Source of the DNA: Aporrectodea caliginosa
Taxonomy: Eukaryota; Annelida; Clitellata; Crassiclitellata; Lumbricidae
Assembly: GCA_020284085.1 (NCBI GenBank)
Contig: JACEVL010000061.1
Location: 695,209 to 759,208, forward strand
Length of the DNA stretch: 64,000 bases
Direction: 5' to 3'
Shown here: positions 22,501 to 34,523 of the stretch, piece after piece
Layout of the letters: the number at the start of each line of letters is the position of its first letter
Numbering within the stretch: position 1 is the first letter of the stretch
Translations under genes and position numbers: made by a program
Notes under the pieces: generated by a model
Seen by the model: the letters and a program-made list of their open reading frames with translations, nothing else
What the model was told of the DNA's origin: nothing
The model's database searches: none

Positions 22501-25500
22501 TTCTCTGTCTTCTGTTTCCGCTGTCGTTCTTTCTCTTTCTTAAGTCCATTTTCTCTGTCTTCTGTTTCCGCTGTCGTTCTTTCCACATTTTCTCTGTCAA
22601 TTTCCCTGTCTTCTGTTTCTGTCGCTGTCGTCTCTTTCTCTTTCTTAAGTCGTTCCATTTTCTCTGTCTTCTGTTTCCGCTGTCGTTCTTTCTCTTTCTT
22701 AAGTCCATTTTCTCTGTCTTCTGTTTCCGCTGTCGTTCTTTCTCTTTCTTAAGTCCATTCTCTGTCTTCTGTTTCCTCTTCTGTCGTTCTTTCTCTTTCT
22801 TAAGTCTTTCTCTGTCTTTGTTTCCTCTGTCGTCTGTTTCCTCTGTCGTTTCTTTCGTCCATTTTCTCTGTCTTCTGTTTCCGCTGTAAGTCCATTTTCT
22901 CTGTCTTTGAATTCCACTGTCGTTCTCCACGTTCCTAAGTCAATTCTCTCTGTCTTCTGTTTCCGCTGTCGTTCTTTCTCTTTCTTAAGTCCATTTTCTC
23001 TGTCTTCTGTTTCCGCTGTCGTTCTTTCTCTTTCTTAAGTCCATTTTCTCTGTCTTCTGTTTCCGCTGTCGTTCTTTCTCTTTCTTAAGTCCATTTTCTC
23101 TGTCTTTGAATTCCACTGTCGTTCCTCCACGTTCCTTCGTCAATTCTCCCTGTCTTCTGTTTCCGCTGTCGTTCTTTCTCTTTCTTAAGTCCATTTTCTC
23201 TGTCTTCTGTTTCCGCTGTCGTTCTTTCTCTTTCTTAAGTCCATTTTCTCTGTCTTCTGTTTCCGCTGTCGTTCTTTCTCTTTCTTAAGTCCATTTTCTC
23301 TGTCTTCTGTTTCCGCTGTCGTTCTTTCTCTTTCTTAAGTCCATTTTCTCTGTCTTGTTTCCGCTGTCGCTCTCGTTCTGTCTCTTTCGCTAAGTCTTTC
23401 TCGTTTTCTTCTCTGTCTTCTGTTTCCGCTGTCGTTCTTTCTCTTTCTTAAGTCCATTTTCTCTGTCTTCTGTTTCCGCTGTCGTTCTTTCTCGTTTTCT
23501 GTCTTCTGTTTCTCGTCTCTCTTCTGTTTTCGCTGTCGTTCTTTCTGTCTTTCTTAAGTCCATTTTCTCTGTCTTCTGTTTCCGCTGTCGTTCTTTCTCT
23601 TTCTTAAGTCCATTTTCTCTGTCTTCTGTTTCCGCTGTCGTTCTTTCTCTTTCTTAAGTCCATTTTCTCTGTCTTTGAATTCCACTGTCGTTCCTCCACG
23701 TTCCTTCGTCAATTCTCCCTGTCTTCTGTTTCCGCTGTCGTTCTTTCTCTTTCTTAAGTCCATTTTCTCTGTCTTCTGTTTCCGCTGTCGTTCTTTCTCT
23801 TTCTTAAGTCATTTTTTCTGTCTTCTGTTTCCGCTGTCGTTCTTTCTCTTAAGTCCATTTTCTTCTGTCGTTCCTTTCTTTCAGTCCATTTTCTCTGTCT
23901 TCTGTTTCCGCTGTCGTTCTTTCTCTTTCTTAAGTCCATTTTCTCTGTCTTCTGTTTCCGCTGTCGTTCTTCCACGTTTTCTTCGTCCATTCTCTCTGTC
24001 TTCTGTTTCCGCTGTCGTTCTTTCTCTTTCTTAAGTCTCATTTTTTCTGTCTTCTGTTTCCGCTGTCGTTCTTTCTCTTTCTTAAGTCCATTTTCTCTGT
24101 CTTCTGTTTCCGCTGTCGTTCTTTCTCTTTCTTAAGTCCATTTTCTCTGTCTTTGTTTCCGCTGTCGTTCTTTCTCTTTCTTAAGTCCATTTTCTCTGTC
24201 TTCTGTTTCCGCTGTCGTTCTTTCTCTTTCTTAAGTCCATTTTCTCTGTCTTCTGTTTCCGCTGTCGTTCTTTCTCTTTCTTAAGTCCATTTTCTCTGTC
24301 TTTGAATTCCACTGTCGTTCCTCCACGTTCCTTCGTCAATTGTCTTCTGTTTCCGCTGTCGTTCTTTCCTTTCTTAAGTCCATTTTCTCTGTCTTCTGTT
24401 TCCGCTGTCGTTCTTTCTCTTTCTTAAGTCCATTTTTCTCTGTCTTCTGTTTCGCTGTCGTTTCTCTTTCTTAAGTCCATTTTCTCTGTCTTTGAATTCC
24501 ACTGTCGTTCCTTCACGTTCTTTCGTCAATTCTCCCTGTCTTCTGTTTCCGCTGTCGTTCTTTCTCTTTCTTAAGTCCATTTTCTCTGTCTTCTGTTTCC
24601 GCTGTCGTTCTTTCTCTTTCTTAAGTCCATTTTCTCTGTCTTCTGTTTCCGCTGTCGTTCTTTCTCTTTCTTAAGTCCATTTTTCTCTGTCTTTGTTTCC
24701 GCTGTCGTTTCTTTCTCTTTCTTCGTCAATTCTCTCTGTCTTCTGTTTCCGCTGTCGTTCTTTCTCTTTCTTAAGTCCATTTTCTCTGTCTTTGTTTCCG
24801 CTGTCGTTCTTTCTCTTTCTTTCTCTCTGTCCATTTTCTCTGTCTTCTGTTTCCGCTGTCGTTCTTTCTCTTTCTTAAGTCCATTTTCTCTGTCTTCTGT
24901 TTCCGCTGTCGTTCTTTCTCTTTCTTAAGTCTTTTTCTCTGTCTTCTGTTTCCGCTGTCGTTCCTTTTCTCTTCTAAGTGTTTCTGTCGTTCTTTCTCTT
25001 TCTTAAGTCCATTTTCTCTGTCTTCTGTTTCCGCTGTCGTTCTTTCTCTTTCTTAAGTCATTTTCTCTGTCTTCTGTTTCCGCTGTCGTTCTTTCTCTTT
25101 CTTAAGTCATTTTCTCTGTCTTCTGTTTCCGCTGTCGTTCTTTCTCTTTCTTAAGTCCATTTTCTCTGTCTTCTGTTTCCGCTGTCGTTCTTTCTCTTTC
25201 TTAAGTCCATTTTCTCTGTCTTCTGTTTCCGCTGTCGTTCTTTCTCTTTCTTAAGTCCATTTTCTCTGTCTTTGAATTCCACTGTCGTTCCTCCACGTTC
25301 TTCGTCAATTCTCCCTGTCTTCTGTTTCCGCTGTCGTTCTTTCTCTTTCTTAAGTCCATTTTCTCTGTCTTTCTGTTTCCGCTGTCGTTCTTTCTCTTTC
25401 TTAAGTTCTTAAGTTCATTTTCTCTGTCTTCTGTTTCCGCTGTCGTTTTTCTCTTTCTAAGTCCATTTTCTCTGTCCGCTGTCGTTTTCTTTTTCTCTTT

Positions 25501-28500
25501 CTCTGTAAGTCCGCTGTCGTTTTTCGTCTGTCTTCTGTTTCCGCTGTCGTTTCTGTCGTTTTCTCTTTCTTAAGTCATTTTCTCTGTCTTCTGTTTCCGC
25601 TGTCGTTCTTTCTCTTTCTTAAGTCCATTTTCTCTGTCTTCTGTTTCCGCTGTCGTTCTTTCTCTTTCTTAAGTCCATTTTCTCTGTCTTCTGTTTCCGC
25701 TGTCGTTCTTTCTCTTTCTTAAGTCCATTTTCTCTGTCTTCTGTTTCCGCTGTCGTTCCTCCTCGTTCCTTCGTCAATTCTCCCTGTCTTCTGTTTCCGC
25801 TGTCGTTCTTTCTCTTTCTTAAGTCCATTTTCTCTGTCTTCTGTTTCCGCTGTCGTTCTTTCTCTTTCTTAAGTCCATTTTCTCTGTCTTCTGTTTCCGC
25901 TGTCGTTCTTTCTCTTTCTTAAGTCCATTTTCTCTGTCTTCTGTCTTCTGTTTCCGGTCGTCGTTCTTTCTCTTTCTTAAGTCCATTTTCTCTGTCTTTG
26001 AATTCCACTGTCGTTCCTCCACGTTCCTTCGTCAATTCTCTGTTTCCCTGTCTTCTTAAGTTTGTCGCTGTCGTTCTTTCTCTTTCTTAAGTCCATTTTC
26101 TCTGTTTCTGTTTCTTTCTCTTTCTTAAGTCATTTTCTTTCTTTGAATTCCACTGTCGTTCCTCCACGTTCCTTCGTCAATTCTCTCTGTCTTCTGTTTC
26201 CGCTGTCGTTCTCTTCTTTTTTTCTTAAGTCCATTTTCTCTGTCTTTGAATTCCACTGTCGTTCCTTCGTTCCTTCGTCAATTCTCTGTCTTCTGTTTCT
26301 TCGTTTCTTTCCTTTGTCTGTCTTCTTTGTTTCCGCTGTCGTTCTTTCTCTTTCTTAAGTCCATTTTCTCTGTCTTCTGTTTCCGCTGTCGTTCTTTCTC
26401 TTTCTTAAGTCCATTTTCTCTGTCTTTTGTTTCCGCTGTCGTTCCTGTCGTTTTCTCTTTCTCAAGTCCATTTTCTCTGTCTTCTGTTTCCGCTGTCGTT
26501 CTTTCTCTTTCTTAAGTCCATTTTCTCTGTCTGTGTTTCTGCTTTCCGCTGTCGTTCTTTCTCTTTCTTAAGTCCATTTTCTGTCTTCTGTTTCCGCTGT
26601 CGTTTCTCTTTCTTAAGTCCGTCTGTCGTTCTTTCTCTTTCTTAAGTCCATTTTCTCTGTCTTCTGTTTCCGCTGTCGTTCTTTCTCTTTCTTAAGTCCA
26701 TTTTCTCTGTCTTTGTTTCCGCTGTCGTTCTCTCTTTCTTCGTCAATTTTCTCTGTCTTCTGTTTCTGTCGTTTTCTCTTTCGTCCATTTTCTCTGTCTT
26801 CTGTTTCCGCTGTCGTTCTTTCTCTTTCTTAAGTCCATTTTCTCTGTCTTCTGTTTCCGCTGTCGTTCTTTCTCTTTCTTCTTCTGTTTCTGTCGTTTTT
26901 CTCTGTCTTCTGTTTTCGCTGTCGTTCTTTCTCTTTCTTAAGTCCATTTTCTCTGTTTTCTCTTCTTTTTGAATTCCACTGTCGTTCCTCCACGTTCCTT
27001 CGTCAATTCTCCCTGTCTTCTGTTTCCGCTGTCGTTCTTTCTCTTTCTTAAGTCCATTTTCTCTGTCTTCTGTTTCCGCTGTCGTTCTTTCTCTTTCTTA
27101 AGTCCATTTTCTCTGTCTTTGTTTCCGCTGTCGTTCTTTCTCTTTCCTAAGTCCATTTTCTCTGTCTTCTGTTTCCGCTGTCGTTCTTTCTCTTTCTTAA
27201 GTCCATTTTCTCTGTCTTCTGTTTCCGCTGTCGTTCTCTTTCTTAAGTCCATTTTCTCTGTCTGTCGTTCTCACTTTCTTCGTCAATTTTCTGTCGTTCT
27301 TTCTCTTTCTTAAGTCCATTTTCTCTGTCTTTGTTTCTGTCGTTCCTTTCTTAAGTCCATTTCTCTCTGTCTTCTGTTTCCGCTGTCGTTCTTTCTCTTT
27401 CTTCGTCTCTGTCTTCTGTTTCCGCTGTCGTTCTTTCTCTTTCTTAAGTCATTTTCTCTTTCTGTCGTTCTTTTAAGTCTTCTGTCTTCTGTTTCGCTTC
27501 TTTCTCTTTCTTAAGTCCATTTTCTCTGTCTTCTGTTTCCGCTGTCGTTCTTTCTCTTTCTTAAGTCCATTTTCTCTGTCTTCTGTTTCCGCTGTCGTTC
27601 TTTCTCTTCTTAAGTCCATTTTCTCTGTCTTCTGTTTCCGCTTTTTCTGTCTTTCGTTTTCTCTTCGTTCTTTGTCTTTTCTTCCGCTGTCATTTTCTCT
27701 GTCCATTCTCTCTGTTCTTCGTTCTTTCTCTTTCTTAAGTCATTTCTGTCTGTCTTCTGTTTCCGCTGTCGTTCTTTCTCTTTCTTAAGTCCATTTTCTC
27801 TGTCTTCTGTTTCCGCTGTCGTTCTTTCTCTTTCTTAAGTCCATTTTCTCTGTCTTCTGTTTCCGCTGTCGTTCCTTCTCTTTCTTTCGTCCATTTTCTC
27901 TGTCTTCTGTTTCCGCTGTCGTTCTTTCTCTTTCTTAAGTCCATTTTCTCTGTCTCTGTTTCCGCTGTCGTTTTCTCTCGTCCATTTTCTTTCTGTTTCC
28001 GCTGTCGTTTTTTTCATTTTCTGTCTTCTGTTTCCGCTGTCGTTCTTTCTCTTTCTTAAGTCAATTCTCTCTGTCTTCTGTTTCCGCTGTCGTTCTTTCT
28101 CTTTCTTAAGTCATTTTCTCTGTTCCGCTGTCTCTGTCGTTCTTTCTTAAGTTCGTTTTCTTTCTTAAGTCCATTTCTCTCTGTCTTCTGTTTCCGCTGT
28201 CGTTCTTTCTCTTTCTCAAGTCCATTTTCTCTGTCTTTGAATTCCACTGTCGTTCCTCCACGTTCCTTCGTCAATTCTCCCTGTCTTCTGTTTCCGCTGT
28301 CGTTCTTTCTCTTTCTTAAGTCCATTTTCTCTGTCTTTGTTTCCGCTGTCGTTCCTCCACGTTCCTTCGTCAATTCTCTGTCTTCTGTTTCCGCTCTTTC
28401 TCTTAAGTCCATTTTCTCTGTCTTCTGTTTCCGCTGTCGTTCTTTCTCTTTCTTAAGTCCATTTTCTCTGTCTTCTGTTTCCGCTGTCGTTCTTTCTCTT

Positions 28501-31500
28501 TCTTAAGTCCATTTTCTCTGTCTTCTGTTTCCGCTGTCGTTCTTTCTCTTTCTTAAGTCCATTTTCTCTGTCTTTGAATTCCGCTGTCGTTCCTTCACGT
28601 TCTTTCGTCAATTCTCTCTGTCTTCTGTTTCCGCTGTCGTTCTTTCTCTTTCTTAAGTCCATTTTCTCTGTCTTCTGTTTTTGTCGTTCTTTCGTTCTTT
28701 TCTTTTTGTCTTCTGTTTTCTTTCGTTCTTTCTTTTTCTTTCTGTCATTTTTCTGTTTGTTTTCGTCTGTCTTCTGTTTCCTCTGTCGTTCCTTCTTTCA
28801 AGTTTCCCTGTCTTCTGTTTCCGCTGTCGTTCTTTCTCTTTCTTAAGTCCATTTTCTCTGTCTTCTGTTTCCGCTGTCGTTCTTTCGTTTTTTCGTCAAT
28901 TTCTCTGTCTTCTGTTTCCGCTGTCGTTCTTTCTCTTTCTTAAGTCCATTTTCTCTGTCTTCTGTTTCCGCTGTCGTTCTTTCTCTTTCTTAAGTCCATT
29001 TTCTCTGTCTTCTGTTTCCGCTGTCGTTCTTTCTCTTTCTTAAGTCCATTTTCTCTGTCTTCTGTTTCCGCTGTCGTTCTTTCTCTTTCTTAAGTCCATT
29101 TTCTCTGTCTTCTGTTTCCGCTGTCGTTCTTTCTCTTTCTTAAGTCCATTTTCTCTGTCTTTGTTTCGCTGTCGTTCTTTCTCTTTCTTAAGTCCATTTT
29201 CTCTGTCTTCTGTTTCCGCTGTCGTTCTTTCTCGTTCTTAAGTCAATTTTCTTAAGTCCATTTTCTCTGTCTTTGAATTCCACTGTCGTTCCTCCACGTT
29301 CCTTCGTCAATTCTCCCTGTCTTCTGTTTCCGCTGTCGTTCTTTCTCTTTCTTAAGTCCATTTTCTCTGTCTTTGAATTCCACTGTCGTTCCTCCACGTT
29401 TCGTCTTCGTCAATTCTCCCTGTCTTCTGTTTCCGCTGTCGTTCTTTCTCTTTCTTAAGTCCATTTTCTCTGTCTTCTGTTTCCGCTGTCGTTCTTTCTC
29501 TTTCTTAAGTCCATTTTCTCTGTCTTCTGTTTCCGCTGTCGTTCTTTCTCTTTCTTTAAGTCAATTCTTCTGTCTTCTTCTGTCGTTCTTTCTTAAGTCC
29601 ATTTTCTCTGTCTTCTTTTTCCGCTGTCGTTCTTTTCTTTCGTCCATTTTCTCTGTCTTCTGTTTCCGCTGTCGTTCTTTTCTTTCTTAAGTCATTTTCT
29701 CTGTCTCTGTTTCCGCTGTCGTTCTTTCTCTTTCTTAAGTCCATTTTCTCTGTCTTCTGTTTCCGCTGTCGTTCTTTCTCTTTCTTAAGTCCATTTTCTC
29801 TGTTTTTGAATTCCACTGTCGTTCCTCCACGTTCCTTCGTCAATTCTCCCTGTCTTCTGTTTCCGCTGTCGTTCTTTCTCTTTCTTAAGTCCATTTTCTC
29901 TGTCTTCTGTTTCCGCTGTCGTTCTTTCTCTTTTTCTCTGTCTTCCATTCCGCTTCTCTGTCTTCTAAGTCCATTTTCCTGTCTTCTTTCGCTGTCTTTC
30001 TCTTTCTTAAGTCCATTTTCTCTGTCTTCTGTTTCCGCTGTCGTTCTTTCTCTTTCTTAAGTTCATTTTCTCTGTCTTCTGTTTCCGCTGTCGTTTTCCA
30101 CGTTTCTTCAAGTCCGTTTTCTCTGTCTTCTGTTTCCGCTGTCGTTCCTTCTCTTTCCTAAGTCCATTTTCTCTGTCTTCTGTTTCCGCTGTCGTTCTTT
30201 CTCTTTCTTAAGTCCATTTTTGTCTGTCTTCTGTTTTCGCTGTCGTTCTTCTGTTTTTCTCTTTCTTAAGTCCATTTTCTCTGTCTTCTGTTTCCGCTGT
30301 CGTTCTTTCTCTTTCTTAAGTCCATTTTCTCTGTCTTTGTTTCCGCTGTCGTTCCTCCACGTTCCTTCGTCAATTCTCCCTGTCTTCTGTTTCCGCTGTC
30401 GTTTTCTCTGTTTAATTTCCGCTGTCTCTGTCTTCTGTTTCCGCTCTCTTTCTTAAGTCCATTTTCTCTCTGTCTTCGTTCTTTCTTTCGTCTGTCGTTC
30501 TTTCTCTTTCTTAAGTCCATTTTCTCTGTCTCTGTTTCCTGTCGTTGTCTCTTTTCCTTTCTCTTCTTCTGTTTCGTCAATTTTCTCTGTCTTCTTTTCC
30601 GCTGTCGTTCTTTCTTTCTCAAGTCCATTTTCTCTGTCTTCTGTTTCCGCTGTCGTTCTTTCTCTTTCTTAAGTCAATTCTCTCTGTCTTCTGTTTCCGC
30701 TGTCGTTCTTCTCTTTCTGTCAATTTTCTCTGTCTTTCTTTCCGCTGTCTTAAGTTTTTTTCTCTGTCTTCTGTTTCCGCTGTCGTTCTTTCTCTTTCTT
30801 AAGTCCATTTTCTCTGTCTTTGTTTCCGCTGTCGTTCTTTCTCTTTCTTAAGTCCATTTTCTCTGTCTTTGAATTCCACTGTCGTTCCTCCACGTTCCTT
30901 CGTCAATTCTCCCTGTCTTCTGTTTCCGCTGTCGTTCTTTCTCTTTCTTAAGTCCATTTTCTCTGTCTTCTGTTTTTCGCGCTGTCGTTCTTTCTCTTTC
31001 TTAAGTCCATTTTCTCTGTCTTTGAATTCCACTGTCGTTCCTCCACGTTCCTTCGTCAATTCTCCTGTCTTCTGTTTCCGCTGTCGTTCTTTCTCTTTCT
31101 TAAGTCCATTTTCTCTGTCTTCTGTTTCCGCTGTCGTTCTTTCATTTTCTCTGTCTTTGTTTCCGCTGTCGTTCCTCTTTCTTAAGTCCATTTTCTCTGT
31201 CTTTTGAATTCGTTTCTCTTTCTTAAGTCAATTCTCTCTGTCTTCAATTTTCCCTGTCTTCTGTTTCCGCTGTCGTTCTTTCTCTTTCTTAAGTCCATTT
31301 TCTCTGTCTTCTGTTTCCGCTGTCGTTCTTTCTCTTTCTTAAGTCCATTTCTCTGTCTTTGTTTCCGCTGTCGTTCCTCCACGTTCCTTCGTCAATTCTC
31401 CTGTCTTCTGTTTCCGCTGTCGTTCTTTCTCTTTCTTAAGTCCATTTTCTCTGTCTTCTGTTTCCGCTGTCGTTCTTTCTCTTTCTTAAGTCCATTTTCT

Positions 31501-32216
31501 CTGTCTTCTGTTTCCGCTGTCGTTCTTTCTCTTTCTTAAGTCCATTTTTTCTGTGTCTTTGAATTCGTCCATTTCTCTGTCGACTGTCGTTCCTTCACGT
31601 TTCCTTTCCTCTGTCTTCGTTTCCGCTGTCGTCTTTCTTCTTCAATTCATTTCCCTGTCTTCTGTTTCCGCTGTCGTTCTTTCTCTTTCTTAAGTCCATT
31701 TTTCTTCTCTGTTTCCGCTGTCGTCTTTCTTAAGTCCATTCTCTCTGTCTTCTGTTTCCGCTGTCGTTCTTTCTCTTTCTTAAGTCCATTTTTCTGTCTT
31801 TCCGCTGTCGTTCTTTCTCTTTCGTTTCATTTTCTCTCTGTTCCTTCTGTCAATTCTCTTCTGTCTGTCTGTTTCCGCTGTCGTTCTTTCTCTTTCTTAA
31901 GTCCATTTTCTCTGTCTTCTGTTTCCGCTGTCGTTCTTTCTCTTTCTTAAGTCCATTTTCTCTGTCTTTTGAATTCCGCTGTCGTTCCTCCACGTTCCTT
32001 CGTCAATTCTCCCTGTCTTCTGTTTCCGCTGTCGTTCTTCTCTTTCTTAAGTCCATTCTCTGTCTTCTGTTTCCGCTGTCGTTCTTTCTCTTTCTTAAGT
32101 CCATTTTCTCTGTCTTCTGTTCTGTCGTTCCGCTGTCGTTCTTTCTCTTTCTCAAGTCCATTTTCTCTGTCTTTGAATTCCACTGTCGTTCCTCCACGTT
32201 CCTTCGTCAATTCTTC
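19500..32216 (+). repeat. Satellite array 1, 50-bp monomers, pyrimidine strand on plus
   Basis: About 12.7 kb, on the order of 250 monomers. Monomer A is built on TTTCCGCTGTCGTTCTTTCT followed by CTTTCTTAAGTCCATTTTCT and CTGTC. Monomer B is also 50 bp, starts TTTGAATTCCACTGTCGTTC and continues CTCCACGTTCCTTCGTCAAT. A and B share CTGTCGTTC and the closing CTGTC. B units recur irregularly (for example near 20910, 22420, 23110, 23680, 24305, 25270, 26970, 28240, 29275, 29810, 30880, 32175), sometimes about 600 bp apart. Many monomers carry short deletions. Strand asymmetry is extreme: one strand is nearly all pyrimidine. Confidence 0.97.
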
Positions 32217-33080
32217 AAGTGGTCATTTCAGCAAAAATACGAAGAAAATAAATCTTAATTCAAAGTTTTCGAACAAATATTTCAGAAGAAACCTTCAAAT
32301 CGACGCCGTCTGCAATAGAATTCTTCGAGCGTTGGGCGTTGCTATGGTGACAGATATTGCGTCATCCATTTCCATTTGTTTTACAAGTTGACGTCATCAA
32401 TCATTAAATAATTCGATTTTTGCTGCTCGTTTAGCCATAACGTTTATTGTATTGTATTGCATCTGTTAATTTATATAGCGCCATTCACAGTGCTACAACA
32501 ATAAGAGGCGCGCCCAGTGCAAGAGACCCAGAGAAAATAAGGCTGTCTTGCTGCAGCGAAAGGATGCAGTGAGGCCTTCAGCTTAAAGCAATGATTCGAG
32601 CTTGTACTGATGTGAGTGTTCGTATTTAACAGGGTCGGATACACATGTGAAAACTATGGCGAACTATCGTAGCTCCGCCATAAAAAACACAAGGCATTAA
32701 TCTTCTAAGCATAATAGGCTTAATCTATAACTACCAGGCTCGTGCAGAGCTGGTAGGCCTAATAGGCCCAGGCCAGAAGGGAAACGCAGGTCCCATTAAT
32801 TTCAAACACTAAACTAGCATATAGGCCTACATCGAGCAGAGTCTGATCATAAATGATTCGCGAATGGCTAGGTCACCCAAAAGCGGACAAGGGAAGAAGA
32901 CAGTATACGCTGTGGACGTCTGCATGCACCTAAATTTGGTAGGTCCTACACACTATTATTGCAGTAGGCCTACAGCCTGTGCCTTAAACTCATCGGCAAT
33001 CTAATTTCTAATCCTGAAACTTCTACAGCACCGTCAATGTAAGGCATAGGCCATCAACTGGTGGTCGCATCTAAAGAAAA
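32217..33080 (-). repeat. Repeat X, copy X3 (truncated by satellite)
   Basis: Minus-strand copy that starts abruptly where array 1 stops, at GGTCATTTCAGCAAAAATAC (32221). It includes the L-A LINE 3' end (32440-32600). It matches the same order as 35813-36640 of X4, 3592 bp away. Confidence 0.75.
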
Positions 33081-33710
33081 TCGCATTCGTTTTTCTACTA
33101 CAGAGTGTTGGCTGCCTGCTCTTAACGAGATTTAGGGCGTGGAACTACGTCGACTCATTCTCTCCTCCGCTCCCAAGACATGTGAGTGCGATCCTGCACC
33201 AACGTTTCTCATAGTTTATGATTGTGATCCATTCAAACAAGCTAACAATAGAGTCTATTTGAATTTAAGAGTAGAAGTTATTCAAACGATAGTTTTTAGT
33301 TGATTGCACCTGGGTGAGTCAGTTTGTCAAGCAGTGCTAAAGAGACACTCAACTGGAGCTGAAGATGGAAGCTGTAATCTGTAGGCAGCTGCAGTAGGCT
33401 AGCTAAGAATGAGTGCATGACTGCACGGATAGTCTGATAGTGATAGTCAACCCTTGCACTTGGAGTCTATCAAAGTGTGCTGTAAGATTGTAAAGGGGCG
33501 TAAGGCTAGAATAATGTTGACAATAATGTTGCCATGCAGTCATGATGCAAAGCAGTTAATTCAATTAAAGGGGTGGCCCGGGTTAACCCGGCAGGCTGGC
33601 ATCGTTGATGACTTTATCAAAGGAATTCGTAATTTACACTTCATACAATTATAAATTACATGCAATATTATTATTGAAATACAATTACAATTACTGGACT
33701 TAAAATGTTA
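33080..33710 (-). mobile_element. Remnant hAT element between X3 and X4
   Basis: Reversed relative of 17600-18500, with the hATC-coding stretch near 33300-33400 and the word TGGCCCGGGTTAACCCGG near 33575. It is truncated beside ATGTTATTCTGCTCATGATC, so the subterminal repeats and the minisatellite are missing here. Confidence 0.55.
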
Positions 33711-34428
33711 TTCTGCTCATGATCGAGAAAAAAACCGCTGACCAGAAAAGCTTCGAATTAGGATGATTTATAAAATATAACTGCCTAACTCAGCGGATTA
33801 TACAATTTGAAAACAACCTAAAAAAGATAACAAAAACTCTCCAGAGAAATCCGGATTTGAGAAAACAATTCTACCTACTTAGGCTACTTACGCACTTTCG
33901 GCGCCAGAAGTAGAATTTAAACAAGTATGTAAACCAAAATGCGTTTTGCAATTGGTCCACTAATAAAGAATTTTCTATCTATCCATCTATATCTAGCTGC
34001 TGTATTGGCTTCTCGTGACATCCTTCACTGTTTAGGCCTACCTGCTAAAATTTAAAGCTTTATCCACTAACCTAATAAGATATCAAAAACCAAAGGCTTG
34101 TTGCCGATAAAATACCTCTAGAGTCAAGTCTTCAATGCCAGAAGACGTACACTGATGCAAATGATTGACATTCTGCAGACGGAATACCTGTTTGGCTATG
34201 GTGGTCTTTCTGCGAGCTGGTTCTCCTTCGCTTTGCTGTCCCTTTGGCTTTGGTCGTAACAACTTCTTGCTTCCTTTATTCTTGCTCAAACACAAAACCA
34301 ACTGCGAATATAATGTTTATTTCTTTTATAAATTAAATAGTTATTACCATTACCATTATCGTTATCGTTATCGTTATCGTTGTACCATTACCATTACCAT
34401 TACCATCATCATCATCATGGCGATGGTG

Positions 34429-34523
<95 letters not shown>

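Noticed and set aside
19530..32391. Dozens of open frames with repeated basic or Ser/Phe-rich peptides across array 1 (and 40.3-43.6 kb in array 2)
   Set aside because: They are translations of a 50-bp satellite in all frames. The unit is not a multiple of three, stops recur, and no start or splice context is shared.
33454..33654. Short protein conserved at 17.8, 33.5 and 37.1 kb (LTIMLPCSHDA...QLKGWPG)
   Set aside because: The three are recent copies of one duplicated hAT remnant, antisense to its transposase direction, and differences are mostly amino-acid changing.
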